Positions 8,702 through 17,349 of a DNA stretch of 64,000 nucleotides are shown here, piece after piece. The notes under the pieces were generated by a model. The model ran no database searches. It was given only the letters and a program-made list of their open reading frames with translations, and had not been told where the DNA came from. Position numbers and translations under genes: made by a program. How positions within the stretch are numbered: the first letter of the stretch is position 1; each line of letters starts with the position of its first letter. The stretch comes from Gluconacetobacter azotocaptans (lineage in GTDB: Bacteria; Pseudomonadota; Alphaproteobacteria; Acetobacterales; Acetobacteraceae): assembly GCF_014174355.1 (NCBI RefSeq), contig NZ_JABEQF010000015.1:25253-89252 (forward strand), in the 5' to 3' direction.

Positions 8702-8977
8702 ATGCAGTTTCGTCCCCACGCGCGGTCGGGCATGCCCGAACTGCCGAAGCCACGGTCGCTGAAGATCGGCGTTCTTGCCGGTCTCGCCGTTTTGTACGTC
8801 GCCCTGTTCTGGGGGCTGACGCGACGCGCCCCCGTGCATCATGCGTCGGGCTTCACGGCCATTCCCGTGGCCGTAGTGAAAACCGCGCGGCGGACGCCGC
8901 CGGCCCCGCCCATCGTGGTTCCGCTGGCCACGCCCCAGCCGGTGGTGATCCCGCCACCCACGCTGGTCGTCCGATAG
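8702..8977 (+). CDS. Small membrane-anchored proline-rich protein, unknown
   Basis: No family recognised. The product is 91 aa from ATG 8702, or 81 aa from ATG 8732 (MPELPKPRSLKIG). It has one hydrophobic segment (IGVLAGLAVLYVALFWGL) after a basic N-terminus, then a proline/valine-rich periplasmic tail (APPIVVPLATPQPVVIPPP). The architecture recalls the N-terminus of TonB-like energy transducers, but no TonB C-terminal domain follows. It starts divergently from the Ivy gene, and its stop is 3 bp from the end of the convergent ybaK gene. No strong RBS is visible. Confidence 0.45.
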   Translation: MQFRPHARSGMPELPKPRSLKIGVLAGLAVLYVALFWGLTRRAPVHHASGFTAIPVAVVKTARRTPPAPPIVVPLATPQPVVIPPPTLVVR

Positions 8978-8980
8978 GGC

Positions 8981-9463
8981 TCAGCCCGCGCCCTGCCCGT
9001 CGGGCGTCTGGCACACATCCACCCATTCGGCGCCGGTCAGGGTAGCCAGGCGATCGGGCGACAGGCGGACCGCGCTGTTGATGGCGCCGGCGGCGGGGAT
9101 CACCTCGTCGAAGGCGCGCAGCGATATGTCGCAATAGACCGGCAGGGCCTGCTTCAACCCGAACGGGCAGACCCCGCCGACCGGGTGGCCGGTCAAGGCC
9201 TCGACATCCGCGCGGTCCAGCATGCGGGGCTTCTGCCCGAACACCGCCTTGCTCTTGCGATTGTCCAGCCGCGCGGTGCCCGCCGCGACGACCAGCACCA
9301 CCTGTTCGCCCAGGCGCAGGGAAATGGTCTTGGCGATCTGATCGGGCGCGGTGCCGTGGGCGGCGGCGGCTTCGGCCACCGTGGCGGTGGACACCGGCAG
9401 TTCGACGATCGCGAGGTCGGGCGCGTGCGTGCCCAGGAAGTTGCGGACCGACTCCAGGCTCAT
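8981..9463 (-). CDS. YbaK/EbsC family aminoacyl-tRNA deacylase
   Basis: The 160-aa protein has the YbaK/ProX editing-domain pattern: an AAHGTAPDQIAKTISLR helix-strand with the conserved lysine, LVVAAGTARLDNRKSK, and GVCPFGLKQALPVYCD with the GG-x-CPFG core of the binding pocket. These enzymes hydrolyse mischarged tRNA, typically Cys-tRNAPro, in the cytosol. Length is typical of the free-standing form. It is convergent with the small proline-rich ORF and about 115 bp from the antiporter gene on the same strand. Confidence 0.85.
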   Translation of the reverse strand: MSLESVRNFLGTHAPDLAIVELPVSTATVAEAAAAHGTAPDQIAKTISLRLGEQVVLVVAAGTARLDNRKSKAVFGQKPRMLDRADVEALTGHPVGGVCPFGLKQALPVYCDISLRAFDEVIPAAGAINSAVRLSPDRLATLTGAEWVDVCQTPDGQGAG

Positions 9464-9580
9464 CGGCCAGCGGCGGGCCAGGGGGTGGGCGAACGGGCGG
9501 GCATGGCGGCCTCCTGAATCCTGGGGACGATCCGGACGGCGTGCCCGGCCGGGGCATCATGACCGCCCGGGCGGGCGGTG

Positions 9581-10801
9581 TCACCCCGCGCGCGGGGCCG
9601 CCTTGCCCTCGAACAGGCGGAACATCGGCCCGGTCAGCAGGGTGGAGATCACCGCCAACAGCATCAGCGACGCATAGGCGAAGTCCGAGATCATGCCCCG
9701 CTGGTGCAGGATGGTCGCCGCGACGATTTCCATCAGCCCCTTGCATTGCAGCAGCGTGCCCACCGCCAGCTTCTGCCGCCCCGACAGCGCGGGCGCGGGC
9801 GGATACAGCACCACAGCCGCCAGCTTGGTCGCGATCGACACCACCACCAGCAACAGCGACGCCAGGACCGACGGGAAGGTCAGGGCATGGCCGTTGATGT
9901 GCATGCCGCTATGGCCGAAGAACAGCGGCGCCAGCCAGATCAGCGAGAAGGTGCCCACCTGCTCCACCGGCAGGCGGCGCACCCAGCGCGGCGGCATCAG
10001 CGCGCCTGCGACATAGGCGCCGATCAGTTCATGCAGGCCCAGTTGCATGCTGGCCCACGACCCCGCCGCCAGCCAGGCCGGCAGAACCATCCAGATCAGC
10101 CACAGCGGTGGATGCCGCACCCGCCGCGTCGCCCAGCCGCTGATCGCCACCATGCCCCCCAGCAGCAGGACGGCCAGGAATTGCCCGCGCTGCCAGCCAT
10201 GCAGGGCGGCGGTGCCGTCGGCGGCGAACTGCAATGTCGCAAGCCCCGTCCACAGCGCCAGGTCGTCCACCACCGCCAGCCGCAGCGCCAGTTGTCCGAT
10301 GGGCCGGTCGGCGGGGGCCAGTTCGCGCACGATGCCGATCAGCACCGGCAGGGCGCTGACCGCGATGCACAGCCCCACCGCCATGGCCCCGATCCAGTCG
10401 TGGCCGTCGGGCGCCCGCCATTCCGGAAGCGGCATCAGCACGGTATGCACCAGAAGGGTGCCCAGCGTGAACGGGATGGCCAGCGCCACCAGCGCGCTGC
10501 CCAGCAGGCGCGGCAGCGATGTGGGAGGAAGGACGGGGACCTCATTGGGGTCCTCGCCGGGATGCTGCCACATTTCCAGCCCGGCGGTGAAGGCCAGGAT
10601 CAGGACCGCGACCCAGCCGATCGCATTGCCCGAGGCCGAGGGAATGCCCAGCCGGGCGACCGGCCATTGCGTGAGGGCCAGAAGGATGCCGACGATGATG
10701 GGCAGAACCGCGATCGGGATGACCCGTCCAAGCAGACGCCACGCCAGCCATGGCACCAGAACGAACAGACCTGCATCCGCGATCAATCCCATGCCGTTCA
10801 T
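9581..10801 (-). CDS. Cation:proton antiporter, CPA2/Na+-H+ exchanger family
   Basis: The 406-aa protein is an integral membrane protein of about 12 hydrophobic segments. It carries the family's ion-binding motif RLAVVDDLALW (twin aspartate in the fifth-sixth helix region) and a FTAGLEM segment matching the (F/L)-x-x-GLE block of CPA2 exchangers. It likely exchanges K+ or Na+ for protons, useful in an acid-producing organism. There is no C-terminal TrkA-N domain, unlike KefB/KefC. The upstream region (10802-10981) is unusually AT-rich and holds the divergent promoter region with the SDR gene. Confidence 0.85.
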   Translation of the reverse strand: MNGMGLIADAGLFVLVPWLAWRLLGRVIPIAVLPIIVGILLALTQWPVARLGIPSASGNAIGWVAVLILAFTAGLEMWQHPGEDPNEVPVLPPTSLPRLLGSALVALAIPFTLGTLLVHTVLMPLPEWRAPDGHDWIGAMAVGLCIAVSALPVLIGIVRELAPADRPIGQLALRLAVVDDLALWTGLATLQFAADGTAALHGWQRGQFLAVLLLGGMVAISGWATRRVRHPPLWLIWMVLPAWLAAGSWASMQLGLHELIGAYVAGALMPPRWVRRLPVEQVGTFSLIWLAPLFFGHSGMHINGHALTFPSVLASLLLVVVSIATKLAAVVLYPPAPALSGRQKLAVGTLLQCKGLMEIVAATILHQRGMISDFAYASLMLLAVISTLLTGPMFRLFEGKAAPRAG

Positions 10802-10809
10802 CGTCCTTC

Positions 10810-10925
10810 TGTTCTACCGTTGGGCAGGTTTAATATATGCATAATCTGGATATATGAAATTTTTAACGAGGGTAAAAACATAGTGGACTGATTTTACTAT
10901 CTTCTTTTTGTAAGTAGTATCAATC
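10810..10925. promoter_or_regulatory. AT-rich divergent intergenic region
   Basis: This stretch between the antiporter (minus) and the SDR gene (plus) is far more AT-rich than its surroundings, with repeated ATATATG motifs near 10830-10857 and runs of T near 10860 and 10910. Divergent promoters are expected here; I cannot assign exact -35/-10 boxes. Confidence 0.4.
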
Positions 10926-10981
10926 CTGGAACCGGAACGGCGCTACCGGCGTCGTCCGCAATCCGAGAGAGAGAGGACAGC

Positions 10982-11713
10982 ATGACGCAGCGCGTGGCCA
11001 TCGTAACCGGGGGCAGCCGGGGCATCGGGGCGGGAATCGCCGTCAAACTGGCAGCGGACGGGTTCGATGTCGTCATCAGCTACGCCCGCAATGCCGATGC
11101 GGCGGAGAAGGTCGTCGCCGAGATCGCGGCCTTGGGCCGGCGGGGGATCGCGGTCCAGGCCGACAGCGGGCGGGTCGAGGACAATTGCGCCCTGGTCGCA
11201 CGGGCCGTGGCGGAATTCGGTCGGGTCGACGTGCTGGTGTGCAATGCCGGCACCTATCCCTATGCGGGCGTCGAGGCGATGACGGTGGAGCAGGTATCCC
11301 GCACGCTGGATCTGAACGTGCGCGGCGTGATGGTGGAAGCGATCGAGGCCGCGCGCCATATGGGCGCCGGCGGCCGGATGATCTTCATCGGTTCGGCCTT
11401 CGCCGAGCGGGTGCCCTTTGCCAACATCTCGCTCTATGCCGCCACCAAGGCCGCGCTGGCCGGGTTCGCCCGGGGGCTGGCCCGTGACCTCGGCCCCCGT
11501 GGGATCACCGTGAACGTGGTCCATCCCGGCCCCATCGACACCGAACTGAACCCGGCGGACAGCGCGGGCGCGGAGCTGATCCGCGGCTTCATGGCCCTGC
11601 CGCAGTATGGGACGACCGGCGACATCGCGGATTTCGTGTCGTACCTGGCCAGCGAGAAGGCCGGATTCATCACCGGAACGGCGCTGACCGTCGACGGCGG
11701 CCTCACCGCCTGA
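10982..11713 (+). CDS. SDR family NAD(P)-dependent oxidoreductase
   Basis: The 243-aa classical short-chain dehydrogenase has the cofactor motif TGGSRGIGAGIA at residues 9-20, VCNAGTY (NNAG-like) near 90, a catalytic serine in FIGSAFAE and the YAATK catalytic Tyr/Lys pair near 150-155, followed by HPGPIDTELNP. It resembles 3-oxoacyl-ACP reductase/glucose dehydrogenase-like SDRs; the substrate is unknown. Start ATG 10982 follows GAGAGAGAGGAC. Its stop is followed directly by family B repeat copy 1, which probably terminates the transcript. Confidence 0.85.
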   Translation: MTQRVAIVTGGSRGIGAGIAVKLAADGFDVVISYARNADAAEKVVAEIAALGRRGIAVQADSGRVEDNCALVARAVAEFGRVDVLVCNAGTYPYAGVEAMTVEQVSRTLDLNVRGVMVEAIEAARHMGAGGRMIFIGSAFAERVPFANISLYAATKAALAGFARGLARDLGPRGITVNVVHPGPIDTELNPADSAGAELIRGFMALPQYGTTGDIADFVSYLASEKAGFITGTALTVDGGLTA

Positions 11714-11870
11714 GTGCGTTTGAAACGCATTTTGCCGGCGATCCGACGCGCGTTTCCTGTGCTTCGGTGCTCACGGCCATCAAGGCCGCTCCGCTCCGAT
11801 GCTCGGGGACACACGCCGGGCGTGCCGCTTCGCGGCACTCTCGCTTGGCAAACCGCGTTTTAAACGCACT
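11713..11870. repeat. Intergenic repeat family B, copy 1 (long inverted repeat)
   Basis: The left arm AGTGCGTTTGAAACGC (11713-11728) pairs with the right arm GCGTTTTAAACGCACT (11855-11870), 15 of 16 positions. Inside lie the core GGCGATCCGACGCGCG, a second dyad near 11770-11795 (ACGGCC/AAGGCCG), and a block CACACGCCGGGCGTGCCG followed by CGGCACTCTCGCT near 11809-11845 that is shared almost exactly with copy 2 at 53750. It starts at the SDR stop codon. Confidence 0.8.
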
Positions 11871-11979
11871 TGGTTTTGCCGACCCATGCGGCTGGCCCGA
11901 TTCTGCCATACCGTGGACCTATTGTCGCCACGGCGGCATGGTCCGGTCCGGTATCGACACTGAACGGAAGCCTTATTCG

Positions 11980-12384
11980 ATGATGTCCCGGACCTCTTTT
12001 CTTGCCCTGACCCTGGCCGGCCTTGTCGCCGGCGCGCCCTTCGCGGCCACCGGCGCGCACGCCGCGTCGGCCGATCCGGCCTGCGCCCGGAACAGCGCGA
12101 CGCCCAGCTGGGACGTCGCCGGCCGCCTGTCCCAGCGCGAGAACTGCCTGAACAACCGGGCACAGGCGTACCGCGACGGGGCGACCCAGAGCGCGCAGCA
12201 GCGGGTTCAGGGCGTGCAGCAGCAGGTCCAGAACGGCCGTGACGCGGTCGATGGCGCCCGGGCCCTGCCGGGCCAGCAGCTGAACCGCCTGCGCGACGCC
12301 GGTACCGCCGGGCGCAGCCAGCTGAACGCGCTGGGCCAGACTAGCCGCGCCAACGCCGCCAGCATGCTGACCGGCGGCCTCTGA
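11980..12384 (+). CDS. Secreted hypothetical protein, Gln-rich helical
   Basis: Not recognised. From ATG 11980 (second ATG 11983) the 134-aa product begins with a Sec signal peptide (SFLALTLAGLVAGAPFAATGAHA) and continues with a mature part containing two cysteines (DPACARNS, QRENCLNN) and a glutamine-rich amphipathic helix (QSAQQRVQGVQQQVQNGRDAV). GGAAG at 11966-11970 is a plausible RBS. The longer open frame from 11767 runs through the family B repeat and is not expected to be translated. Likely periplasmic. A family A repeat lies between it and the convergent helicase. Confidence 0.6.
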   Translation: MMSRTSFLALTLAGLVAGAPFAATGAHAASADPACARNSATPSWDVAGRLSQRENCLNNRAQAYRDGATQSAQQRVQGVQQQVQNGRDAVDGARALPGQQLNRLRDAGTAGRSQLNALGQTSRANAASMLTGGL

Positions 12385-12423
12385 GACCCATCCGCCTCAT
12401 GGGGGGCATCGCCGGTTGATGCG

Positions 12424-12545
12424 AAGGCAAGGGCGTCGCCCTTGACCCACCAAAGGGCCTAGCCCTTTGGAAACCCAAGATTTTATGAAACGAAGGGAAT
12501 GCAAGGGCCAAGGCCCTTGCCGGGTTCGGGCAAAGCCGACCTGCC
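12424..12545. repeat. Intergenic repeat family A, copy 1 (tandem hairpins)
   Basis: Three strong hairpins in a row: CAAGGGCG-TCGCCCTTG (12428-12444), a CCAAAGGGC/GCCCTTTGG stem (12450-12470) and GCAAGGGCC-AA-GGCCCTTGC (12501-12520), with a spacer TTTTATGAAACGAAGGGAA between the second and third. It occupies the gap between two convergent genes, so a bidirectional terminator role is likely. Near-identical copies lie at 17224 (inverted), 30412 (inverted) and 57024. Confidence 0.85.
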
Positions 12546-12559
12546 TCGGCCGGGAGGGG

Positions 12560-14353
12560 TCAGGACGCGCGCGAGGGCGCGCGCTTGCGGGACGACGGCG
12601 TGCTGCGGGCCGGCGGCCGGCCGGTGCGCGGCCCCGCTGCATAACCGCCCTTGCCGGCACCGGGCTTGCGGTCGCGGAAGCCACCGCGCCCGCGTTCGCC
12701 GGTGCGCTCGCCGCCGCCGGCGGGGGCCTGCGCCGGGCTGACCTGTACCTCGTCCGCATCGGTCGCGGCGACACAGGCGTTAAACCGCTCGGCCATGCCT
12801 TCCGAAATTTCGAACAGCGTGTGGTCGTCGGCGATGCGGATGGCGCCGATATCGGTCTTGCGCACGCCGCCCAGGCGGCAGATCAGCGGCACCAGCCACT
12901 TCGGATCGGCCTTGTCCTGGCGTCCGACGCTCAGCGAGAACCAGGAGCCGAGGCCGCCGCGCGGCGTGTGGTCCTCGCGCGCGGGGCGTTCGCGGCGGGC
13001 GGCATAATCACCCTCGGCACGCGGTGCGCGCGGGGCCTCGACGCGGACCGGGCGGACGTCTTCCGGGTCCGGCAGGCGGGCGCGGTACATCTGCAGCAGG
13101 GCGGCGGCCAGCTGCTCGGCGCTGCGGCCTTCGGCCAGGCGGGCGACCATCTCCTCGTCACCGGGGGCGGCGCCCTCGGTCAGGGCGGGGTCGGTCAGCA
13201 GGCGTTCGGCGTCCTGGGCGCGGATGGCTTCGGCGGTAGGCACGCCGGTCCATTCGGCCGACACCTTGGCCATCGTCAGCAGCCGTTCGGCCCGGCGGCG
13301 CATCGACGCCGGCACGATCAGGGCGCACACGCCCTTGCGCCCGGCGCGGCCCGTCCGGCCCGAACGATGCAGCAGGGTGGCGCTGTCGGTGGGCAGGCTG
13401 GCGTGGATCACCAGGCTCAGGGCCGGGATGTCGATGCCGCGGGCCGCCACGTCGGTGGCGACGCAGACGCGCGCCTGCCCGGTACGCAGGCTGTCGATGG
13501 CGCGGGTGCGTTCGTTCTGTCCCAGTTCGCCCGACAGGGCGACCGAGGAAAAGCCGCGTTCCAGCAGCGCGCCCTGCATGTGGCGCACCAGTTCGCGCGT
13601 GGCGCAGAACACCATGGCGGTGGGGCTGTCGGAATAGCGCAGCACGTTGACGACGGCGGGCACGATCTCGCGCGGGTCGGTCACCATGGCGCGATAGGTG
13701 ATGTCGGCATGCTGGCGCGCGCCCGTCACGGTGTCGATGCGCAGCGCGTCACGCTGGTAGCGGCGGGCCAGGGTCGCGATTTCCTTGGCGATGGTGGCCG
13801 AGAACAGCAGTGTGCGCCGTGTGTCGGGCATCGCGTCCAGCAGTTGTTCCAGCTCCTCGCGGAAGCCCAGGTCCAGCATCTCGTCGGCCTCGTCCAGCAC
13901 GACGGCGCGCAGGTCGGACATTACCAGGCGCCCGCGCGACTGGTGGTCGCACAGCCGGCCGGGCGTCCCGACGACGATGTGCGCCCCCAGCTGCAGGGCC
14001 CGGGCTTCGCGCCGGGCATCCATGCCGCCGATGCATGACACGATGCGTGCGCCGGCGGGGGCGTACAGCCATGTCAGCTCCCGCTGGACCTGCATCGCCA
14101 GTTCGCGGGTGGGGGCGATGATCACCGCCAGCGGCGCCCCGGCCGGGCCCATCCGTTCGGCCCCGCCCAGCAGCGTGTCGGCCAGCGCCAGCCCGAAGGC
14201 CACCGTCTTGCCCGATCCGGTCTGGGCCGATACCAGCAGGTCCCGCCCGTCGGCCGCGACGTCCAGGACGGCTTTCTGGACGGGTGTGGGCTCGTCGTAT
14301 CCGCGCGCGTCGAGGGCGCGCCGAAGGGCGGGGTGGGTCTCGGGAAACGGCAT
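12560..14353 (-). CDS. DEAD-box RNA helicase with DbpA-type RNA-binding domain
   Basis: The 597-aa helicase carries all core motifs in order: Q motif GYDEPTPVQ, motif I AQTGSGKT (about residue 45), Ia PTRELAMQ, II DEAD, III SAT, and VI HRSGRTGRAGRKG. Around residues 460-540 a KWLVPLICRLGGVRKTDIGAIRI segment matches the DbpA/CsdA RNA-binding domain, followed by a basic Arg/Gly/Ser-rich tail. This layout is that of DeaD/CsdA, which unwinds RNA in ribosome assembly and mRNA decay. The gene symbol is withheld because DbpA-domain helicases are multi-copy. Start ATG 14353 lacks a strong RBS. Confidence 0.9.
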   Translation of the reverse strand: MPFPETHPALRRALDARGYDEPTPVQKAVLDVAADGRDLLVSAQTGSGKTVAFGLALADTLLGGAERMGPAGAPLAVIIAPTRELAMQVQRELTWLYAPAGARIVSCIGGMDARREARALQLGAHIVVGTPGRLCDHQSRGRLVMSDLRAVVLDEADEMLDLGFREELEQLLDAMPDTRRTLLFSATIAKEIATLARRYQRDALRIDTVTGARQHADITYRAMVTDPREIVPAVVNVLRYSDSPTAMVFCATRELVRHMQGALLERGFSSVALSGELGQNERTRAIDSLRTGQARVCVATDVAARGIDIPALSLVIHASLPTDSATLLHRSGRTGRAGRKGVCALIVPASMRRRAERLLTMAKVSAEWTGVPTAEAIRAQDAERLLTDPALTEGAAPGDEEMVARLAEGRSAEQLAAALLQMYRARLPDPEDVRPVRVEAPRAPRAEGDYAARRERPAREDHTPRGGLGSWFSLSVGRQDKADPKWLVPLICRLGGVRKTDIGAIRIADDHTLFEISEGMAERFNACVAATDADEVQVSPAQAPAGGGERTGERGRGGFRDRKPGAGKGGYAAGPRTGRPPARSTPSSRKRAPSRAS

Positions 14354-14492
14354 AGATCAGGTCATCCGGCAGGGCGCGCGGGACAGCGGCCCGCGGGGCA
14401 TGGCATCCGCGCAACGCGGGGGAGGGCGCTCCTTATAGAAACGCAGCCAAAAAGGCCAGCAATAAAGCGGACCGCATGGACGATGAGCGGTT

Positions 14493-15479
14493 TTAGGGAA
14501 CCAGCACGGCCGCCCCCTCGAACCGGCCGGCGCGCAGGTCGGCCAGCGCCTGGTTGGCGTCGCGCAGGGCATAGCGCGTGGTCTGCGTGCGGATGCCCGC
14601 CTTCGGCGCCAGAGACAGGAAATCGATCCCGTCCTGGCGCGTCAGGTTGGCGACCGACACCAGTTGCCGTTCCTCCCACAACAGATCGTAGGGGAACGAG
14701 GGGATGTCGCTCATGTGGATGCCGGCGCAGACCACGCGGCCGCCCTTGCGCACTGCCCGCAGCGCGGCGGGGACCAGCGCGCCGACGGGGGCGAAGATGA
14801 TGGCGGCGTCCAGGGGCTGGGGCGGGGGCTCGTCCGACCCGCCGGCCCAGACCGCCCCCAGCGACCGCGCGAAATCCTGCGTCGTGCCGTCGCCCGGCCG
14901 GGTGAAGCCGTAGACCGACCGCCCCTGCCGGATCGCGACCTGGGCGATGATGTGCGCCGCGGCCCCGAACCCGTACAGGCCGACCGACCGCGCGTCGTCC
15001 CCCGCCATCACCAGCGACCGCCAGCCGATCAGCCCCGCGCACAGCAGGGGGGCCAGGGACACGTCGTCGCCCTCGTCGCCCAGGGGGAATGCATAGCGCG
15101 CATCGGCGATGGCGGCGGTGGCATAGCCGCCGTCGCGGGTGTAGCCGGTGAACAGCGGATGGTCGCACAGATTCTCATGCCCCGCGTGGCAATAGCGGCA
15201 GACCCCGCAGGTATGGCCCAGCCACGGCACGCCGACCCGCTGGCCCAGCGCCAGCCCTTCCACCCCCTGGCCCAGCATGTCGATGCGGCCCACGATCTCG
15301 TGCCCCGGAATGACCGGATGGCCGGGAAACGGCAGGTCGCCGTCGACGACATGCAGGTCGGTGCGGCAGACCCCACAGGCACCGACCCGGACCCGGATCT
15401 CGCCGGGGCCGGGAACGCGATCGGGCAGTTCCACCCATTCCAGCGGCGTGTGCGGGGCGCTCAGTCTCATCGCATGCAT
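14493..15479 (-). CDS. Zinc-dependent alcohol dehydrogenase (MDR family)
   Basis: From ATG 15479 the protein is 328 aa. It shows the catalytic zinc ligand block GVCRTDLHVVDGDLPFPGHP, GHEIVGRI, the four-cysteine structural zinc site CGVCRYCHAGHENLC, and a Rossmann segment VGLYGFGAAAHI. It should oxidise alcohols or reduce aldehydes with NAD(P). GGAGAT lies 8 nt before ATG 15479, so the longer open frame to 15539 is not preferred. It lies about 70 bp downstream of a small ORF behind a Fur-box promoter (15813-15840) and may be co-transcribed from it. Confidence 0.85.
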   Translation of the reverse strand: MHAMRLSAPHTPLEWVELPDRVPGPGEIRVRVGACGVCRTDLHVVDGDLPFPGHPVIPGHEIVGRIDMLGQGVEGLALGQRVGVPWLGHTCGVCRYCHAGHENLCDHPLFTGYTRDGGYATAAIADARYAFPLGDEGDDVSLAPLLCAGLIGWRSLVMAGDDARSVGLYGFGAAAHIIAQVAIRQGRSVYGFTRPGDGTTQDFARSLGAVWAGGSDEPPPQPLDAAIIFAPVGALVPAALRAVRKGGRVVCAGIHMSDIPSFPYDLLWEERQLVSVANLTRQDGIDFLSLAPKAGIRTQTTRYALRDANQALADLRAGRFEGAAVLVP

Positions 15480-15547
15480 CGTGGGATCTCCAGGGGACCG
15501 ATGGGAAAGCGGCACCATGCATGCCGCCTGCCGCGCCATGATATGGA

Positions 15548-15781
15548 TCAGGACGACCGGGCGCCGTGCGTGCGCAGGGCGGCCCTGACGGGATCGTGAT
15601 CGACGCGGCGCGCGCCGCGTTTCGGAAACGGCAGCAGGGGGAACGCCATGGCGGCGCGCACGCTGTTCCCCTCAGGCCCGGCTTTGTCGGCGGCAGGGGG
15701 CGGAACGGGGGTTGGAGGATGGCGGTGAAGGGCCAGCAGGGCGGCGATCAGGGCGGGACCGGTCGAAAGATGACGCTGCAT
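15548..15781 (-). CDS. Small hypothetical protein behind a Fur-box promoter
   Basis: Not recognised. ATG 15781 with GGAG 6 nt upstream gives 77 aa; ATG 15793 and 15805 are alternatives without an RBS. The N-terminus has a short hydrophobic stretch (GPALIAALLALH) followed by PPTPVPPPAADK and a basic tail. The promoter lies 35-60 bp upstream and contains a near-perfect Fur box, so iron-dependent repression is expected. Similar short ORFs can be leader or iron-stress peptides. The coding call rests on context, start signals and frame only. Confidence 0.45.
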   Translation of the reverse strand: MQRHLSTGPALIAALLALHRHPPTPVPPPAADKAGPEGNSVRAAMAFPLLPFPKRGARRVDHDPVRAALRTHGARSS

Positions 15782-15812
15782 CCGGGACTCCATCGGAAGG
15801 ACCATGGCGCGA

Positions 15813-15840
15813 GTTTACGTGAATGATAATCATTCGCAAG
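15813..15840 (-). promoter_or_regulatory. Fur box inside a sigma-70-type promoter
   Basis: GAATGAT-A-ATCATTC (15821-15835) is a perfect 7-1-7 inverted repeat identical to the core of the Fur consensus. On the minus strand it lies in the 16-bp spacer between TTGCGA (15835-15840) and TAAACT (15813-15818), the classical position for repression. Transcription would start near 15805, just before the small ORF. It also lies about 160 bp upstream of icd on the other strand, so an effect on icd cannot be excluded. Confidence 0.75.
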
Positions 15841-15995
15841 TAAAATGTCATAACGGGGGCGCGAGGCCGCTAGGCAGCGCCGTTTGGCGCGGCTAATCAC
15901 GTTGGGTGGCTTGCCCCGGAACGCTGCGACCAGGTGGGGCCAACAAACGTCCGGCATTCATCGTGCCGGCAAGAACAAACAGGTGGAATTGGACA

Positions 15996-17219
15996 ATGGC
16001 GAAAATCAAAGTCAAGGAGCCGGTGGTCGAACTCGACGGCGACGAGATGACCCGGATCATCTGGAGCTTCATCAAGGAGAAGCTGATCCTTCCGTACCTG
16101 GACATCGACCTGAAATATTACGACCTCGGGATCGAACACCGCGATGCGACCGACGACCGCGTGACGGTCGAGGCCGCCGAGGCCATCAAGACCTACCGGG
16201 TGGGCGTCAAATGCGCGACCATCACGCCCGACGAAGCCCGGGTGGCGGAATTCGGCCTGAAGAAGATGTGGCGCTCGCCCAACGGCACCATCCGCAACAT
16301 CCTGGACGGCACCATCTTCCGCGAACCCATCGTGTGCGCCAACGTGCCGCGCCTGGTCCCGCACTGGACGCAGCCGATCGTGATCGGCCGCCATGCCTAT
16401 GGCGACATCTACCGCGCGGCGGAAACCAAGATCCCCGGCCCCGGCAAGGTGTCCCTGCTGTACACGCCGGCGGATGGCAGCGCGCCCCTGGAACTGGAAG
16501 TGCACGATTTCAAGGGCCCGGGCGTGGCGCTGGGCATGCACAACACCCGCGCGTCGATCGAAGGCTTCGCCCGCGCGTCGCTGACCTATGGGCGCGACCG
16601 CAAGCTGCCGGTCTATCTGTCGACCAAGAACACCATCCTCAAGGCCTATGACGGCATGTTCAAGGACGTGTTCCAGGAGGTCTACGAGGCCGAGTTCAAG
16701 GCCGATTTCGACCGGCTGGGCCTGACCTACGAACATCGCCTGATCGACGACATGGTGGCCTCGGCCCTGAAATGGAGCGGCGGCTACGTCTGGGCGTGCA
16801 AGAACTATGACGGCGACGTCGAAAGCGACATCGTGGCGCAGGGCTTCGGCAGCCTGGGCCTGATGACGTCGGTGCTGCTGAACCCGACGGGCGACGTGGT
16901 GGAATCCGAGGCCGCCCACGGCACGGTGACCCGCCATTATCGCGAACATCAGAAGGGCCGGGCGACCAGCACCAACCCGATCGCCTCGATCTTCGCCTGG
17001 ACGCGCGGACTGGCCTATCGCGGCCGCTTCGACAACACGCCCGATGTCACGCATTTTGCCGAGACGCTGGAAAAAGTGTGTATCCAGACGGTCGAATCCG
17101 GCCAGATGACCAAGGACCTTGCGGCGCTGATCGGTCCGGATGCCAAATGGCTGACGACGCAGGACTTCCTGGCGGCGCTGGACACCAACCTGCGCAAGGC
17201 CATCGCGGCGCAGGCCTGA
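15996..17219 (+). CDS. icd: NADP-dependent isocitrate dehydrogenase
   Basis: The 407-aa enzyme converts isocitrate to 2-oxoglutarate with NADP+ in the TCA cycle. It belongs to the homodimeric type II (eukaryote-like) class: [14 protein letters not shown] at the N-terminus, the substrate phosphate-binding region [30 protein letters not shown] containing metal-binding aspartates, and [11 protein letters not shown] for the adenine pocket. Start ATG 15996 (MAKIKVKEP) follows AGGTGGAATT; the open frame extends upstream to 15906 but without homologous sequence. Family A repeat copy 2 separates it from the convergent FemAB-like gene. Confidence 0.95.
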   Translation: MAKIKVKEPVVELDGDEMTRIIWSFIKEKLILPYLDIDLKYYDLGIEHRDATDDRVTVEAAEAIKTYRVGVKCATITPDEARVAEFGLKKMWRSPNGTIRNILDGTIFREPIVCANVPRLVPHWTQPIVIGRHAYGDIYRAAETKIPGPGKVSLLYTPADGSAPLELEVHDFKGPGVALGMHNTRASIEGFARASLTYGRDRKLPVYLSTKNTILKAYDGMFKDVFQEVYEAEFKADFDRLGLTYEHRLIDDMVASALKWSGGYVWACKNYDGDVESDIVAQGFGSLGLMTSVLLNPTGDVVESEAAHGTVTRHYREHQKGRATSTNPIASIFAWTRGLAYRGRFDNTPDVTHFAETLEKVCIQTVESGQMTKDLAALIGPDAKWLTTQDFLAALDTNLRKAIAAQA

Positions 17220-17223
17220 CCCG

Positions 17224-17347
17224 AAGGGAAGGTCGGGCTCTGCCCGAACCCGGCAAGGGCCTCGGCCCTTGCATCCCATTCGTTTTAAAAGTCTGGGGTT
17301 TCCAAAGGGCTAAGCCCTTTGGTGGGTCAAGGGCAACGCCCTTGCCT
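17224..17347. repeat. Intergenic repeat family A, copy 2 (inverted orientation)
   Basis: Reverse orientation relative to copy 1. Hairpins: GGGCTCTGCCC, GCAAGGGCC-TC-GGCCCTTGC, CCAAAGGGCTTAGCCCTTTGG-like, and CAAGGGC/GCCCTTG. It fills the whole gap between convergent icd and the FemAB-like gene, ending 2 bp before the latter's stop. Confidence 0.85.
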
Positions 17348-17349
17348 TC

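Noticed and set aside
12467..14038. 523-aa open frame on the plus strand
   Set aside because: Fully antisense to the DEAD-box helicase with all its motifs; begins inside a family A repeat.
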